Origin: JANMES01 sp038329865
GTDB taxonomy: Bacteria; Planctomycetota; Phycisphaerae; Tepidisphaerales; Tepidisphaeraceae
Length of the DNA: 64,000 nucleotides
NCBI GenBank assembly: GCA_038329865.1
Contig: JBBQNK010000026.1
Coordinates: 1 to 64,000, forward strand
Reading direction: 5' to 3'
Shown: piece by piece, positions 18,194-26,428 of the stretch
Layout of the letters: each line of letters begins with the position of its first letter
Numbering within the stretch: position 1 is the stretch's first letter
The notes under the pieces: model-generated
What the model saw: only the letters and a program-made list of their open reading frames with translations
Told to the model about the DNA's origin: nothing
Databases searched by the model: none
Position numbers and translations under genes: made by a program

Positions 18194-19078
18194 TCAGAAT
18201 AGCCGCTTGCCAATGCTGTCGCCGCCGTAGTACCAGTCGTCCGGGCCGATGGCGGAGTGGCCTTTATACAGCGTGTCGCGGTCCATCCATTCGGCGTGGA
18301 AGTCGGCGAAGATGAAATTTCCTCCGTGATGGTGGCGACGCGTAATCTCGCGGGTTTCCTGGCCCGGCCCTGCTGGGATTCCGGTCGGCGGATATAGCTG
18401 GCAAAACGCGCTCAGGCCGTTGCCCGAAGCAGTCGTCGTACCGGGGTCGACGTCGTCGGCCGCGTCGCCGCACAGGATGCGCTGCGCATTTTGCGTGATG
18501 ATGACCTGCTTGATCGGCGCGTCGATAAACTTGGCGGGAATGTCGCGCGTGCTAGTCCAAACACCGGCCTTCACAACTTTGTTGACCCGGCCCATGTAAG
18601 TCGAGTTCCAGCCGTAGCCGCCTTCCGCGTAAAGATAGTGCGGCGAAGAAGCGTTTTCGAACCAGACATCAAGCGGCCCCCACGCGGGGCAGCGGAAGAC
18701 ACCTTTGCCGAGGCGATAGTCGTTGTCGAAAGGATTGACCGGAAATTTTGTGATGTCCGGCAAGTCGGTCAGGCCCATTTCCGGTGCGAGCAGGTACCGC
18801 CACAACGCGGGTTGACTGTACTTATTGGGATAGGTGCAGTCGGTCACCGGAGCCCCAGTGGTGCGGTCACCATCAAAGGTGCTCCACGGCAGCCAGCCTT
18901 TGTAGGTGCTGACGTAGATCGCGGTGGCGTTGCCGATCTGCTTGAGGTTGCTGAGGCACTGCACGTCTTGCGCGGCCTTGCGGGCTTTATTCAGCGCAGG
19001 AAGCAGAATGGAAATCAGCACCGCAATGATGCCGATCACCACCAGCAATTCCACGAGAGTAAACCCTCGTCGCTTCAT
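18194..19078 (-). CDS. Prepilin-like protein with N-terminal cleavage/methylation motif
   Basis: 294 aa from the ATG giving MKRRGFTLVELLVVIGIIAV: a short basic leader, Gly before the cleavage site and Phe as the first mature residue, as in true prepilins. LPALNKARKAAQDVQCLSNL follows, matching the gene at 1493. Near the C-terminus RRHHHGGNFIFADFHAEWMD corresponds to the H-X9-DG type motif with Phe-His in place of Gly-His. Likely membrane anchored after processing; function unknown. It precedes the truncated gene at 17452-18089. Confidence 0.85.
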   Translation of the reverse strand: MKRRGFTLVELLVVIGIIAVLISILLPALNKARKAAQDVQCLSNLKQIGNATAIYVSTYKGWLPWSTFDGDRTTGAPVTDCTYPNKYSQPALWRYLLAPEMGLTDLPDITKFPVNPFDNDYRLGKGVFRCPAWGPLDVWFENASSPHYLYAEGGYGWNSTYMGRVNKVVKAGVWTSTRDIPAKFIDAPIKQVIITQNAQRILCGDAADDVDPGTTTASGNGLSAFCQLYPPTGIPAGPGQETREITRRHHHGGNFIFADFHAEWMDRDTLYKGHSAIGPDDWYYGGDSIGKRLF

Positions 19079-19306
19079 ACCCTGATCTCCAGCCGCCACG
19101 GTCGAACAGTGAATTTACGAAACCGGTTCCGGAAGTATAAATTCTGTACAAACGGTGTCAAGAAATTTCTGATATTGGGTGTATCGTTCCGAAATGGGCT
19201 TTTCCACGCCGGTGCCTGAGGTAATCCGAAGGTCCCGGATCCGTCGCTCGGGAAAATCCGCGTCTTCGGCGTACCTCAGACCCGGCGTGGATGCACGATG
19301 CGCTGG

Positions 19307-19774
19307 TTACTTCGCTTCTGGCTTCGCCTCTGCTTTTGCCGGCGCCGCCGTCATGCGAATTACCTTCAGGCTGTCGACGTAGTTCACTTCCAGGAGGACC
19401 GCGTCGCCTTTTTTCAGCCCCTTGACGAAGGACGTATCGGCTTCGAGCGGCGAGTACTTGCCGTCTTTCTTTTCCCAGCGAACGGTGACCGGAACTTCCT
19501 TACCGACGATGACCGTCGCATCCTTGGCCTTGCTGCCGTCGGCCGGAGTGGCCGCGGTGACGGTGATCGTCAGCGCGTTGCCGTTTTTCTTGCCGGAGGA
19601 AAATGTCCCTTCCAACTTGCCGACGAAACCGACGGCTTCATCGGGCGGGGAATTCTGATTCTTGACTTCATCTTTAGACTTCTCCCCCGCCGGCTTTTCC
19701 GCGGCCGGCGCGGCGACGGTGAACGACAGGACGAATAGACAGACCAACCCGAGAGATAAAATTCGCGCGATCAT
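19307..19774 (-). CDS. Small secreted protein of unknown function
   Basis: 155 aa from the ATG giving MIARILSLGLVCLFVLSFTV then AAPAAEK, a clear signal peptide with an AxA-type cleavage site. The mature part is Lys-rich with a probable small beta domain (AVGFVGKLEGTFSSGKKNGN, TVIVGKEVPVTVRWEKKDGK, GDAVLLEVNYVDSLKVIRMT) and a low-complexity AKAEAKPEAK tail. Probably periplasmic. The family is not recognised; the GKLEG...GKEVPV...GD-V layout suggests an OB-like or SH3-like barrel, which is a guess. Confidence 0.75.
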   Translation of the reverse strand: MIARILSLGLVCLFVLSFTVAAPAAEKPAGEKSKDEVKNQNSPPDEAVGFVGKLEGTFSSGKKNGNALTITVTAATPADGSKAKDATVIVGKEVPVTVRWEKKDGKYSPLEADTSFVKGLKKGDAVLLEVNYVDSLKVIRMTAAPAKAEAKPEAK

Positions 19775-19996
19775 AAGTTTCCTCTTCCGTATACGAGACG
19801 TGAAAAACCCTGTTTCACCCGGAACGTAACCGGTTTCGTAAAACTGTAGCGTGCGGACGAATCGAGTCAAGACAAGTGTAATCGCGGGGCTTTGCAGTGT
19901 CGTGGCGATCTCGGCCTTGGACTTCTGCGGAAACTAAAGGCACGTAGGGCCAGTCGAACCATGAAAAGCAAAGTGCTCCCTCAACGATTCAATCAT

Positions 19997-21019
19997 CTAC
20001 CGCTGCGCCCGAGGCCCAACGCTCGATTCGCGGACGATCAGCGTCTCGGGCAGCACCACGCGCCGGTCGGCCCGCGACTTCGGATCCGCCTCTTCCGGCG
20101 ATTCGATCTGCTTCACGATCAACTCCGCCGCCCGCCTGCCGATCTCGGCGGCGGGAATGCTCACCGTCGTCAGCGGCGGATTGCTCAGTCGAGTGATCGG
20201 GACGTCATTAAACGTGACGACCGTTAGATCGTCCGGCACGCGAATCCCACGCCGCCACAACTCGTGCATCACAGGCAGCGCGACGTTGTCCGAATACGTA
20301 ATCACGGCAGTGATATCCGTCTGCACCGCAAGCAACTGACGCATCGCCTCGTCGCGCGATTCGGAAATCAGCACGGCCGATTCTTTCAACCCAGCGGCGG
20401 TCATCGTGTCCAGAAATCCGCCGCGGCGTTCGCGGAAGCTAAAGTGACGCGCGGTCTTGGCCAGATCGATAAACGCAATCCGCTGATGGCCGAGCTTCAG
20501 CAGGTACTCGGTGAGATCGCGTGCGCCCTGGCGGTCGTCAGGCACGACGCTGGTGTACCTCGGATCCGACGCGTTGAGCAGCACCGCTGGCAACTTGGCG
20601 CGCTGCAGCGTCTCGGCCACTTCCGGCAGCAGCTCGTGAAAGATCACGCAGCCGTCGAGTCGCTGGTCCATGAGCAGTTGCTTCCATCGATCGCCGCCGG
20701 ACGCTGGAACGAATTGCGCGTCGTAGCCGGCGTCGTGCAAACTATCGATCAGCGCCGCGACCATTCCCTGCCACAACTCGCCGACGAACATCGGCACAGC
20801 CTCCACGTGCACGAGCCCGATCGCATGCGTCTTGCCGCGCGCGAACGCGCGAGCCCGCCAACTCGGCTGATACCCGAGCTCACGGCTGGCCTTGAGCACG
20901 CGATCGCGCGTGCTGGCCGGCACGTCGAGCAGCTCGGCGGGCACGTTCATGACCTTGCTGACCGTCGTTTTCGAAACGCCGGACGCGAGCGCGACATCCA
21001 TGATGGTGGGACGCTTCAT
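19997..21019 (-). CDS. LacI-family transcriptional regulator
   Basis: 340 aa from the ATG giving MKRPTIMDVALASGVSKTTV then SKVMN, the LacI helix-turn-helix with hinge helix. The effector domain is of the periplasmic-binding type: TSVVPDDRQGARDLTEYLLK, LGHQRIAFIDL, AVITYSDNVALPVMHELWRR, GIRVPDDLTVVTFNDVPITR and LTTVSIPAAEIGRRAAELIV. All core landmarks are present, so it should be a functional sugar-responsive regulator. Its neighbours (sulfatases at 21210-24097) suggest control of sulfated polysaccharide use, which is inference. Confidence 0.93.
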   Translation of the reverse strand: MKRPTIMDVALASGVSKTTVSKVMNVPAELLDVPASTRDRVLKASRELGYQPSWRARAFARGKTHAIGLVHVEAVPMFVGELWQGMVAALIDSLHDAGYDAQFVPASGGDRWKQLLMDQRLDGCVIFHELLPEVAETLQRAKLPAVLLNASDPRYTSVVPDDRQGARDLTEYLLKLGHQRIAFIDLAKTARHFSFRERRGGFLDTMTAAGLKESAVLISESRDEAMRQLLAVQTDITAVITYSDNVALPVMHELWRRGIRVPDDLTVVTFNDVPITRLSNPPLTTVSIPAAEIGRRAAELIVKQIESPEEADPKSRADRRVVLPETLIVRESSVGPRAQR

Positions 21020-21120
21020 GTTGATCGGGATTGTACTGCGGATTCGTGTCATGTGGGGTGATTCGGTAACCGGTGCGCTCGGACTTTTCCATCGCTCCGT
21101 TCAACACTTTAATCCTGTTT

Positions 21121-21177
21121 GCCGCTTGCGGTTTCGCGCCATGATTCGCCCAGTCACGCGGCGAAGCCGCAAGCGGC
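21121..21177. repeat. GCCGCTTGCGG-type inverted repeat
   Basis: The arms GCCGCTTGCGGTTTCGC and GCGAAGCCGCAAGCGGC differ by a single base and enclose about 23 nt. The repeat lies between the sulfatase stop and the LacI start (both minus strand), where it could act as a terminator for the sulfatase. Confidence 0.8.
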
Positions 21178-21209
21178 GATTTACGTCTTTCAAAGTTGCC
21201 GTAACTCTT

Positions 21210-22592
21210 CTATTCGCGCTTGAAGAAAACCACCTGCTTCTGGTCGTCATAAAACGAATGGTACGGCCCGACCTCCGATTTGCCCGACGGCGAATACGCG
21301 TCGCTCGCCGTCACGATCGCCCCAGGAGGCGGCGGAACATCGCCGGCGAACAGCGGGTCATTCGTGCGCTTCATCCAATCGTCGAGACGAGCACGCATGA
21401 GGTTCAGCACGTCGCGATGATTCTCATCGCCGGCGAGATTGTTCGCTTCCTGCGGATCCGCGGAGAGATCGTAAAGCGATTCCATCGCCGGCGGACGCTT
21501 GTGCCACCCGGCGTTCACAAGCACGGACTTGCTCAGGCCGTCGTCCATGTTCGCCAGCGTCACGCCGTCGCGCTGCGTGTAGCGACGGATGTACTTGCAA
21601 CGCGGCGTTCGGATCGATCGCTTCGGCTCGTACGCAGCGTGATACGTCACTTCTGCAAACAACTCCTCGTGCAGTTGCTTCACCTCGCCGCGTATGAGAG
21701 GCGTGAGCGATTTCCCTTCCAACCACGGCGGCGGCGCGATGTCGCACAGCTCGCAGATCGTCGGAAATAAATCCAGGTGCGAGACCATCGGATCGATCAC
21801 GCGCCCGCCGGTGAATCCGCCCGGGCCGCGCAGGAAAAGCATCACGCCAGTGCCGTGATCGGTCAGGCAGCATTTCGCGCCGGGGAATGGAATGCCGTGG
21901 TCGGTCGTGCAGATGACGAGCGTGTTCTCCGCGAGGCCAGCGGCGGCGAGAGCGTCGAGCACCACGCCCATCTTGCGATCAAGCACGGCCGCGGCGGCGG
22001 CGAAGTCGGCGAAATCGCGGCGCGTATCAGGCGTATCGGGCAATTTCTCCGGTGGGCGGACGAAGCGCGGATCGCCGATCGGCTTGGCGGGATCGACGAA
22101 CGTTCCGTCCGGCGGGCCGTGGCGGTGCGTTTCGAAAAATCCCACGTCGAGAAAGAACGGCTGCTGCGGTTTGCCCGCGAGAAACTTCGAGGCTGCGTTC
22201 TCGGCGCCTTTGAAATCTTCGGTCATCAAGTGCTCGTCGTACCCGAGCACTTTTTTCGGATCGGCGAATGGCAATCGCGCCACGTGCTGAAAACTCGCGA
22301 GCACGGTGTGATAGCCCGCCGGCTTCAGCGTGAAATTCAGATGATGCGAGTAATCGCTCAGCACGAACCCGCGATGCGCCAGACCCAGCATGCCGCAGCC
22401 GTGCGCGGATTGGCCCGTCAGCAGCGCCGCGCGGCTGGGCGAGCAGGTCGGCGCAACGCAGTGCGCGTTGCGGAACATCACGCCCTGCTCGGCCAGCCGT
22501 TGCAGATTGGGCGTCGGCACGGCATAACCGTAGGGCTGAACGTGTCGCCCGGTGTCGTGCGAGTGAAGGTATAAAATGTTCGGTCGCGTCAT
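21210..22592 (-). CDS. Sulfatase (type I, formylglycine-dependent)
   Basis: 460 aa from the ATG giving MTRPNILYLHSHDTGRHVQP, the first metal-binding strand. The active-site motif CSPSRAALLTG (C-x-P-S-R) lies within VAPTCSPSRAALLTGQS and provides the Cys converted to formylglycine. NTLVICTTDHGIPFPGAKCC carries the second metal/sulfate site. It resembles the heparan N-sulfatase (SGSH-like) branch (YLHSHDTGR, CTTDHG, DLFPTICELC). No signal peptide is seen. Divergent from the second sulfatase with only 59 bp between starts. Confidence 0.92.
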   Translation of the reverse strand: MTRPNILYLHSHDTGRHVQPYGYAVPTPNLQRLAEQGVMFRNAHCVAPTCSPSRAALLTGQSAHGCGMLGLAHRGFVLSDYSHHLNFTLKPAGYHTVLASFQHVARLPFADPKKVLGYDEHLMTEDFKGAENAASKFLAGKPQQPFFLDVGFFETHRHGPPDGTFVDPAKPIGDPRFVRPPEKLPDTPDTRRDFADFAAAAAVLDRKMGVVLDALAAAGLAENTLVICTTDHGIPFPGAKCCLTDHGTGVMLFLRGPGGFTGGRVIDPMVSHLDLFPTICELCDIAPPPWLEGKSLTPLIRGEVKQLHEELFAEVTYHAAYEPKRSIRTPRCKYIRRYTQRDGVTLANMDDGLSKSVLVNAGWHKRPPAMESLYDLSADPQEANNLAGDENHRDVLNLMRARLDDWMKRTNDPLFAGDVPPPPGAIVTASDAYSPSGKSEVGPYHSFYDDQKQVVFFKRE

Positions 22593-22651
22593 GTTGCCCT
22601 TTGAATGCTCAATCAAGTTATAATCGCGAAAGCGGTTTCGCCAGTGAAATC
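22593..22651. promoter_or_regulatory. Divergent promoter region between two sulfatase genes
   Basis: 59 bp separate two outward-facing start codons. A perfect TATAAT (22619-22624) faces the plus-strand gene; no matching -35 at ideal spacing is obvious (TTGCCC at 22594-22599 is 19 bp away). Both genes are probably regulated from here, perhaps by the adjacent LacI protein, though no clear operator palindrome is visible. Confidence 0.4.
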
Positions 22652-24097
22652 ATGCGACCTCCGAATGTCCTCATCTTCATGACCGACCACCAGCGGGCCG
22701 ACACCGTCGTGCCCGGGCCTGTCTTCAAGCCGAATCTCGATCGCCTTCGACAAGATGGGCTGACTTTTACGCAGGCGTACTGCCCGTCGCCGCACTGTTG
22801 CCCGTCTCGCGCGACATTCATGACCGGTCTGTACCCTTCACGCCACGGCGTGTGGAACAACGTCAGCAACGGCCAGGCGATCTCGCGCGGCCTCAACCCC
22901 GGCGTACGCTGCTGGAGCGAAGACCTCGCCGCCACCGGCTATCGCATGGCGTACACCGGCAAGTGGCACGTCAGCGTCGAGGAATCGCCGAAAGACCGCG
23001 GCTGGGAAGAACTCGGGCCGATCAAAGGCGCGAATCGCGAATCGAACGCCGATCTGTGGGCCGCGTACGATCGGCTCGCCGCGCATCCGGAATCAACGAC
23101 GCGCCGCGAGGGAGAAATCCTCCGCCCCGGTTACGGCACTCGGCTAATCTACAAATCGTTCGTGAAAAGCAAGCCGACGTACGACGACGAAGTCGTGCAG
23201 CGCGGGCTGGATGTTCTGCCGGGCCTGGCGAGCGGTAACGATCCGTGGGCGCTCTATGTCGGCTGCTCGATGCCGCATGATCCGTACTACGTGCCGAGCG
23301 AATACCTCGACCGCTATCGCCTGGAGGACATTCCACTGCCGCCGAGTTTCACCGACATGATGACCGACAAGCCCGCCATCGTGCAGCGGCTGCGCGAGCA
23401 GATCTGGGGCCAACTCACCGCGCGCGAAGTGCGCGACTGCATCCGCCATTTCTGGGCGATGTGTACGTATCTCGATGAACTCTTCGGTAAAGTTCTGGCG
23501 GCGCTGGACAAGACCGGGCAGGCCGACAACACGCTAGTGCTCTACTGCGCCGATCACGGCGATTACTGCGGCGATCACGGGCTTTTTTCAAAAGGCATCC
23601 CCTGCTACCGCGGCGCGTACAACGTGCCCTCGATCGTCCGCTGGCCGCGCGGAATCACCCGGCCGGGCCGCTCTGTCGACTCGTTCATCTCACTCGCCGA
23701 TTTCGCACCGACGTTCACCTCAATCGCCGGCGCCACACCGCAGCCGGGGCTGACCGGCCGATCGCTCGTGCCGTTTTTCCGCGACGAACCCGTGCACGAT
23801 TGGCGCGATGAAATCCAAACCCAATGCAACGGCGTTGAGCTGTACTACACGCAGCGATCGGTCAGCACCCGCCAGCACAAGTACGTCTTCAACGGCTTCG
23901 ACCGCGACGAACTGTACGATCTTTCCATCGACCCCGACGAGATGGTCAACCGCGCGGACGACCCGAACTACACCGCTATCAAGCGAGACCTCTGCCGCCG
24001 ATTGTGGAATTTCGCCCGGCGAGAAGACGACAGCGCGATCAACGGCTACATCACGGTCGGCCTGGCACCGTTCGGCCCGGGCATGGCGGCCGAGTAG
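22652..24097 (+). CDS. Sulfatase (type I, formylglycine-dependent)
   Basis: 481 aa from the ATG giving MRPPNVLIFMTDHQRADTVV, the N-terminal metal-binding DH motif. The active site is SPHCCPSRATFMTGLYPSRH, with Cys-Cys-Pro-Ser-Arg giving the C-x-P-S-R formylglycine site. GKWHVSVEES supplies the conserved Lys and His, and VLYCADHGDYCGDHGLF the second Asp/His site. The C-terminus LYDLSIDPDEMVNRADDPNY is the standard closing motif. No signal peptide, so cytosolic or exported by another route. An earlier TTG at 22601 is in frame but lies in the promoter gap. Confidence 0.93.
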   Translation: MRPPNVLIFMTDHQRADTVVPGPVFKPNLDRLRQDGLTFTQAYCPSPHCCPSRATFMTGLYPSRHGVWNNVSNGQAISRGLNPGVRCWSEDLAATGYRMAYTGKWHVSVEESPKDRGWEELGPIKGANRESNADLWAAYDRLAAHPESTTRREGEILRPGYGTRLIYKSFVKSKPTYDDEVVQRGLDVLPGLASGNDPWALYVGCSMPHDPYYVPSEYLDRYRLEDIPLPPSFTDMMTDKPAIVQRLREQIWGQLTAREVRDCIRHFWAMCTYLDELFGKVLAALDKTGQADNTLVLYCADHGDYCGDHGLFSKGIPCYRGAYNVPSIVRWPRGITRPGRSVDSFISLADFAPTFTSIAGATPQPGLTGRSLVPFFRDEPVHDWRDEIQTQCNGVELYYTQRSVSTRQHKYVFNGFDRDELYDLSIDPDEMVNRADDPNYTAIKRDLCRRLWNFARREDDSAINGYITVGLAPFGPGMAAE

Positions 24098-24141
24098 TCC
24101 GCCGCTCGCGTTCAATCGCATTGCTCATTACGCTTAAGCGG

Positions 24142-25233
24142 ATGAAACTCCTCAAGGAAATCACCTCGCTCCCTACCGCTCCGTTTGCCGAAGATCACGT
24201 CATCGCCTACGTCAAAAAATTCGTCGTCGCCCGCCCGCGGCTGAAGCTGCGGAAGGATTCCGTCGGCAATTTGCTGATCGACCTGCCCGGCACGGTCGGC
24301 AAGCAGCGGTGGGTATTCTCCGCGCACATGGATCACCCCGGCTTTCGCGCGATCGACATGCTCGACACGCGCACGGTGCGGGCGTCCTTCAACGGCTTTG
24401 TCGTCAATGAATTTTTCCCCGGCACGAAGGTTCGTTTCTTCAGTGAAGGCGAAGAAATCGCCGGCCCGGTGATCGGCACAACGCCGGCCGACGGGGAGCG
24501 GGCGATCCTGCCGAAGGAAGTGACGGTTCGCGTGAGCAAGCCGGTCCGGCCGGGCTCTATCGGCATGTTCGATCAGGGTGAAGGTCGATTGAATGGCCGA
24601 ATATTCTACAGCCGCGCGCTCGACGACTTAGCCGGCGTGGCGGCGGCGCTGCGGATGCTCGATTTGCTGGCGAAGAAGCCGCCGAAGGTGAACATCGCCG
24701 TGCTGCTCACGCGGGCGGAGGAGGAAGGATTCCTCGGCGCGATCGGCGCCGTTCTTCATCCAACGCTGCTCAGAAAAGCCGACCGAATCATCGGCATCGA
24801 ATGCTCGGCCATGCAGCCGTACGCAAAACAAGGCGACGGCGTAATCTTAAGAATCGGCGACCGAACGAGCGTCTTTCATTCCGGCCTGACGTACTTCATC
24901 AACGAGCAGGCCGCCGCGATCGCCAAGAAACACAAGTCGTTCAAATTGCAGCGCGCCCTCATGCCCGGCGGCACTTGCGAAAGCACCGTCTACGACGCCT
25001 GGGGCTACTCCGCCGCCGCCGTCTGCGTGCCGCTGGGGAATTACCACAACATGAACCGCGAGACAAAAAAGATCGGCCCGGAATCAATCCACGCCGACGA
25101 CTGGCTCAGCATGGTGCGACTCTTCGTTACAGTCGCGAACAACGCTCACAACTACGAACCCGGGATGAAGGGACTGAAGGAGAAGATCTTGGAACGGTTT
25201 AAGAAGTTCGAGTCACAATTAAAGGCTCACTAG
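24142..25233 (+). CDS. M42-family metallo-aminopeptidase-like protein
   Basis: 363 aa from the ATG giving MKLLKEITSLPTAPFAEDHV. Dinuclear metal-site landmarks of M42/M20 enzymes: VFSAHMDHPGF (HxD), RALDDLAGVAAALRML (bridging Asp), LLTRAEEEGFLGAIGA (catalytic and metal Glu pair), IGIECSAM, and GGTCESTVYDAWGYSAAAVC with NYHNMNRE near the C-terminus. It probably hydrolyses small peptides in the cytosol. It starts 44 bp after the sulfatase and may share its transcript. Confidence 0.85.
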   Translation: MKLLKEITSLPTAPFAEDHVIAYVKKFVVARPRLKLRKDSVGNLLIDLPGTVGKQRWVFSAHMDHPGFRAIDMLDTRTVRASFNGFVVNEFFPGTKVRFFSEGEEIAGPVIGTTPADGERAILPKEVTVRVSKPVRPGSIGMFDQGEGRLNGRIFYSRALDDLAGVAAALRMLDLLAKKPPKVNIAVLLTRAEEEGFLGAIGAVLHPTLLRKADRIIGIECSAMQPYAKQGDGVILRIGDRTSVFHSGLTYFINEQAAAIAKKHKSFKLQRALMPGGTCESTVYDAWGYSAAAVCVPLGNYHNMNRETKKIGPESIHADDWLSMVRLFVTVANNAHNYEPGMKGLKEKILERFKKFESQLKAH

Positions 25234-25631
25234 CGATCATGGGATTGATCAATGATCCCACCGGTGTACCGAAATGCCCGGCTAATATCGTCGATTGCTT
25301 CCCAAGTACCGAGCAAGACGAATAAAATCAGCGCGAAGTTGATCCACAATCCCCATCGCGCCCAACGGCGATCAGCATCGCGTTGCAAACCCAACATTCC
25401 ATAGATTATTCCCGAAAGACAGACGGCAAGAGTCGGCGGCCAAACCAAAATTACTCGCATTCGATCACGAGGAATCCAAGCGTAAACGCTAAAGAACATG
25501 TAGGCCATGACGATCATGGTGATGATTCCTCGCACAATCGAGGCTTTACCCCAACGTGATTTCACGTTGAGTCGGCCTGTTGCATATTCCAATCCAAATG
25601 TGACTTGTGGAGGGACAGATTGATTTTTCAC
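25230..25631 (-). CDS. Small multi-pass membrane protein, unknown
   Basis: 133 aa if started at the GTG that overlaps the yidD stop as GTGA (25628-25631); a longer frame exists inside yidD but is less likely. Hydrophobic segments: IVRGIITMIVMAYMFFSVYA, VILVWPPTLAVCLSGIIYGM and WGLWINFALILFVLLGTWEA. The family is not recognised. The 4-bp overlap suggests coupling to yidD. It converges on the M42 gene with a 4-bp overlap of their ends. Confidence 0.6.
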   Translation of the reverse strand: MKNQSVPPQVTFGLEYATGRLNVKSRWGKASIVRGIITMIVMAYMFFSVYAWIPRDRMRVILVWPPTLAVCLSGIIYGMLGLQRDADRRWARWGLWINFALILFVLLGTWEAIDDISRAFRYTGGIIDQSHDR

Positions 25632-25834
25632 GCCGGATCGTACCCTTTCCCGCCCCATGGGTGGCAGCGACAGATTCGCTTGGCCGCTCGCCAACTTCCC
25701 TTGATCGGACCGTGGAGATTGATCGCGTCAATCGCGTACTGGCTGCACGTCGGCGTGTACCGGCAGTGCCCGCCGAGGAATCGGCCGAGTGTGGCGCGGT
25801 AGAGGAGGACGAGTTGGATCAGTAGAAATCGCAT
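25628..25834 (-). CDS. yidD: Membrane protein insertion efficiency factor YidD
   Basis: 68 aa, normal size. LLIQLVLLYRATLGRFLGGH then CRYTPTCSQYAIDAINLHGP and AAKRICRCHPWGGKGYDP are the diagnostic YidD signatures (C-R-[FY]-x-P-[ST]-C-S-x-Y and C-x-P-[WF]-x-x-G-G-x-D-P). Assists YidC-dependent insertion of membrane proteins. Lies 49 bp downstream of rnpA, the usual rnpA-yidD neighbourhood; rpmH and yidC are not here. Confidence 0.95.
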   Translation of the reverse strand: MRFLLIQLVLLYRATLGRFLGGHCRYTPTCSQYAIDAINLHGPIKGSWRAAKRICRCHPWGGKGYDPA

Positions 25835-25843
25835 CGCGATTTA

Positions 25844-25925
25844 AGGATGAAGGCGAATGGATGAAAGATGAATAAGGATGGGATCAATTTCCTCTTTCAT
25901 CCTTCATCCTTCCGCCTTCATCCTT
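25844..25925. repeat. GGATGAAGG-type inverted repeat overlapping the rnpA 3' end
   Basis: The left arm consists of degenerate GGATGAA units (AAGGATGAAGGCGAATGGAT and on), the right arm of TTCATCCTTCATCCTTCCGC. The right arm encodes the last residues of rnpA (GGRMKDERGN then stop). Confidence 0.8.
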
Positions 25926-26282
25926 CTCTATCTTCTCCCATTTCCCATGCAGCTTCACCATCGCCGCACTCATCGCCTTCTGGTACTCCGCCAGAATCAT
26001 CGGCTTGTGCGGGCGGACGATCACCACCAGGTCATACCCACGCGGCCAATCGTGCTGCATCAATCGGAACGATTCGCGCAACAGCCGTTTGATGCGATTC
26101 CGCACCGCCGCGTTGCCGACGGGCCGGCCGATGCTGATGCCAAGTCGCGGGTACGGCAGGTCGTTCGGCTTGGCGAATAACACGAGCGGGCCGCGGGTGT
26201 CTTTCACGCGGAGATCGAGGATCTCCTTGAACGTGCCGAGGCCGGCGAGGCGGTGGGATTTTTTAAAAACGTACGTCGGCAT
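25884..26282 (-). CDS. rnpA: Ribonuclease P protein component
   Basis: 132 aa from the ATG giving MPTYVFKKSHRLAGLGTFKE. RPVGNAAVRNRIKRLLRESF is the RNR motif that binds the RNase P RNA, and GYDLVVIVRP closes the fold. Processes pre-tRNA 5' ends with the catalytic RNA. The C-terminal tail (EGGRMKDERGN) is encoded by a hairpin repeat and is probably an acquired extension. The start codon lies 9 bp from a palindromic REP-type element on its upstream side. Confidence 0.95.
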   Translation of the reverse strand: MPTYVFKKSHRLAGLGTFKEILDLRVKDTRGPLVLFAKPNDLPYPRLGISIGRPVGNAAVRNRIKRLLRESFRLMQHDWPRGYDLVVIVRPHKPMILAEYQKAMSAAMVKLHGKWEKIEKDEGGRMKDERGN

Positions 26283-26291
26283 GGTTTGCCC

Positions 26292-26417
26292 GGTAGGACA
26301 GACATTCCTGTCTGTCACGGCCGGATGTACTCATCCGTCGGTACTGAGCGTCATTCGGCAATCTGTACGAGCCGAGGAGTACCTCGTCTCGTGACAGACA
26401 AGAATGTCTGTCCTACC
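26292..26417. repeat. REP/RAYT-type palindromic element, distant copy
   Basis: 27-bp arms at 26292-26318 and 26391-26417 with one mismatch; the core is ACAGACATTCCTGTCTGT. The inner part has smaller hairpins (GGATGTACTCATCC; CGAGGAGTACCTCG). The same core and inner motifs occur around the transposase at 57.7-59.0 kb. It fills the gap between trxB and rnpA. Confidence 0.88.
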
Positions 26418-26428
26418 AAATTCGCCGA

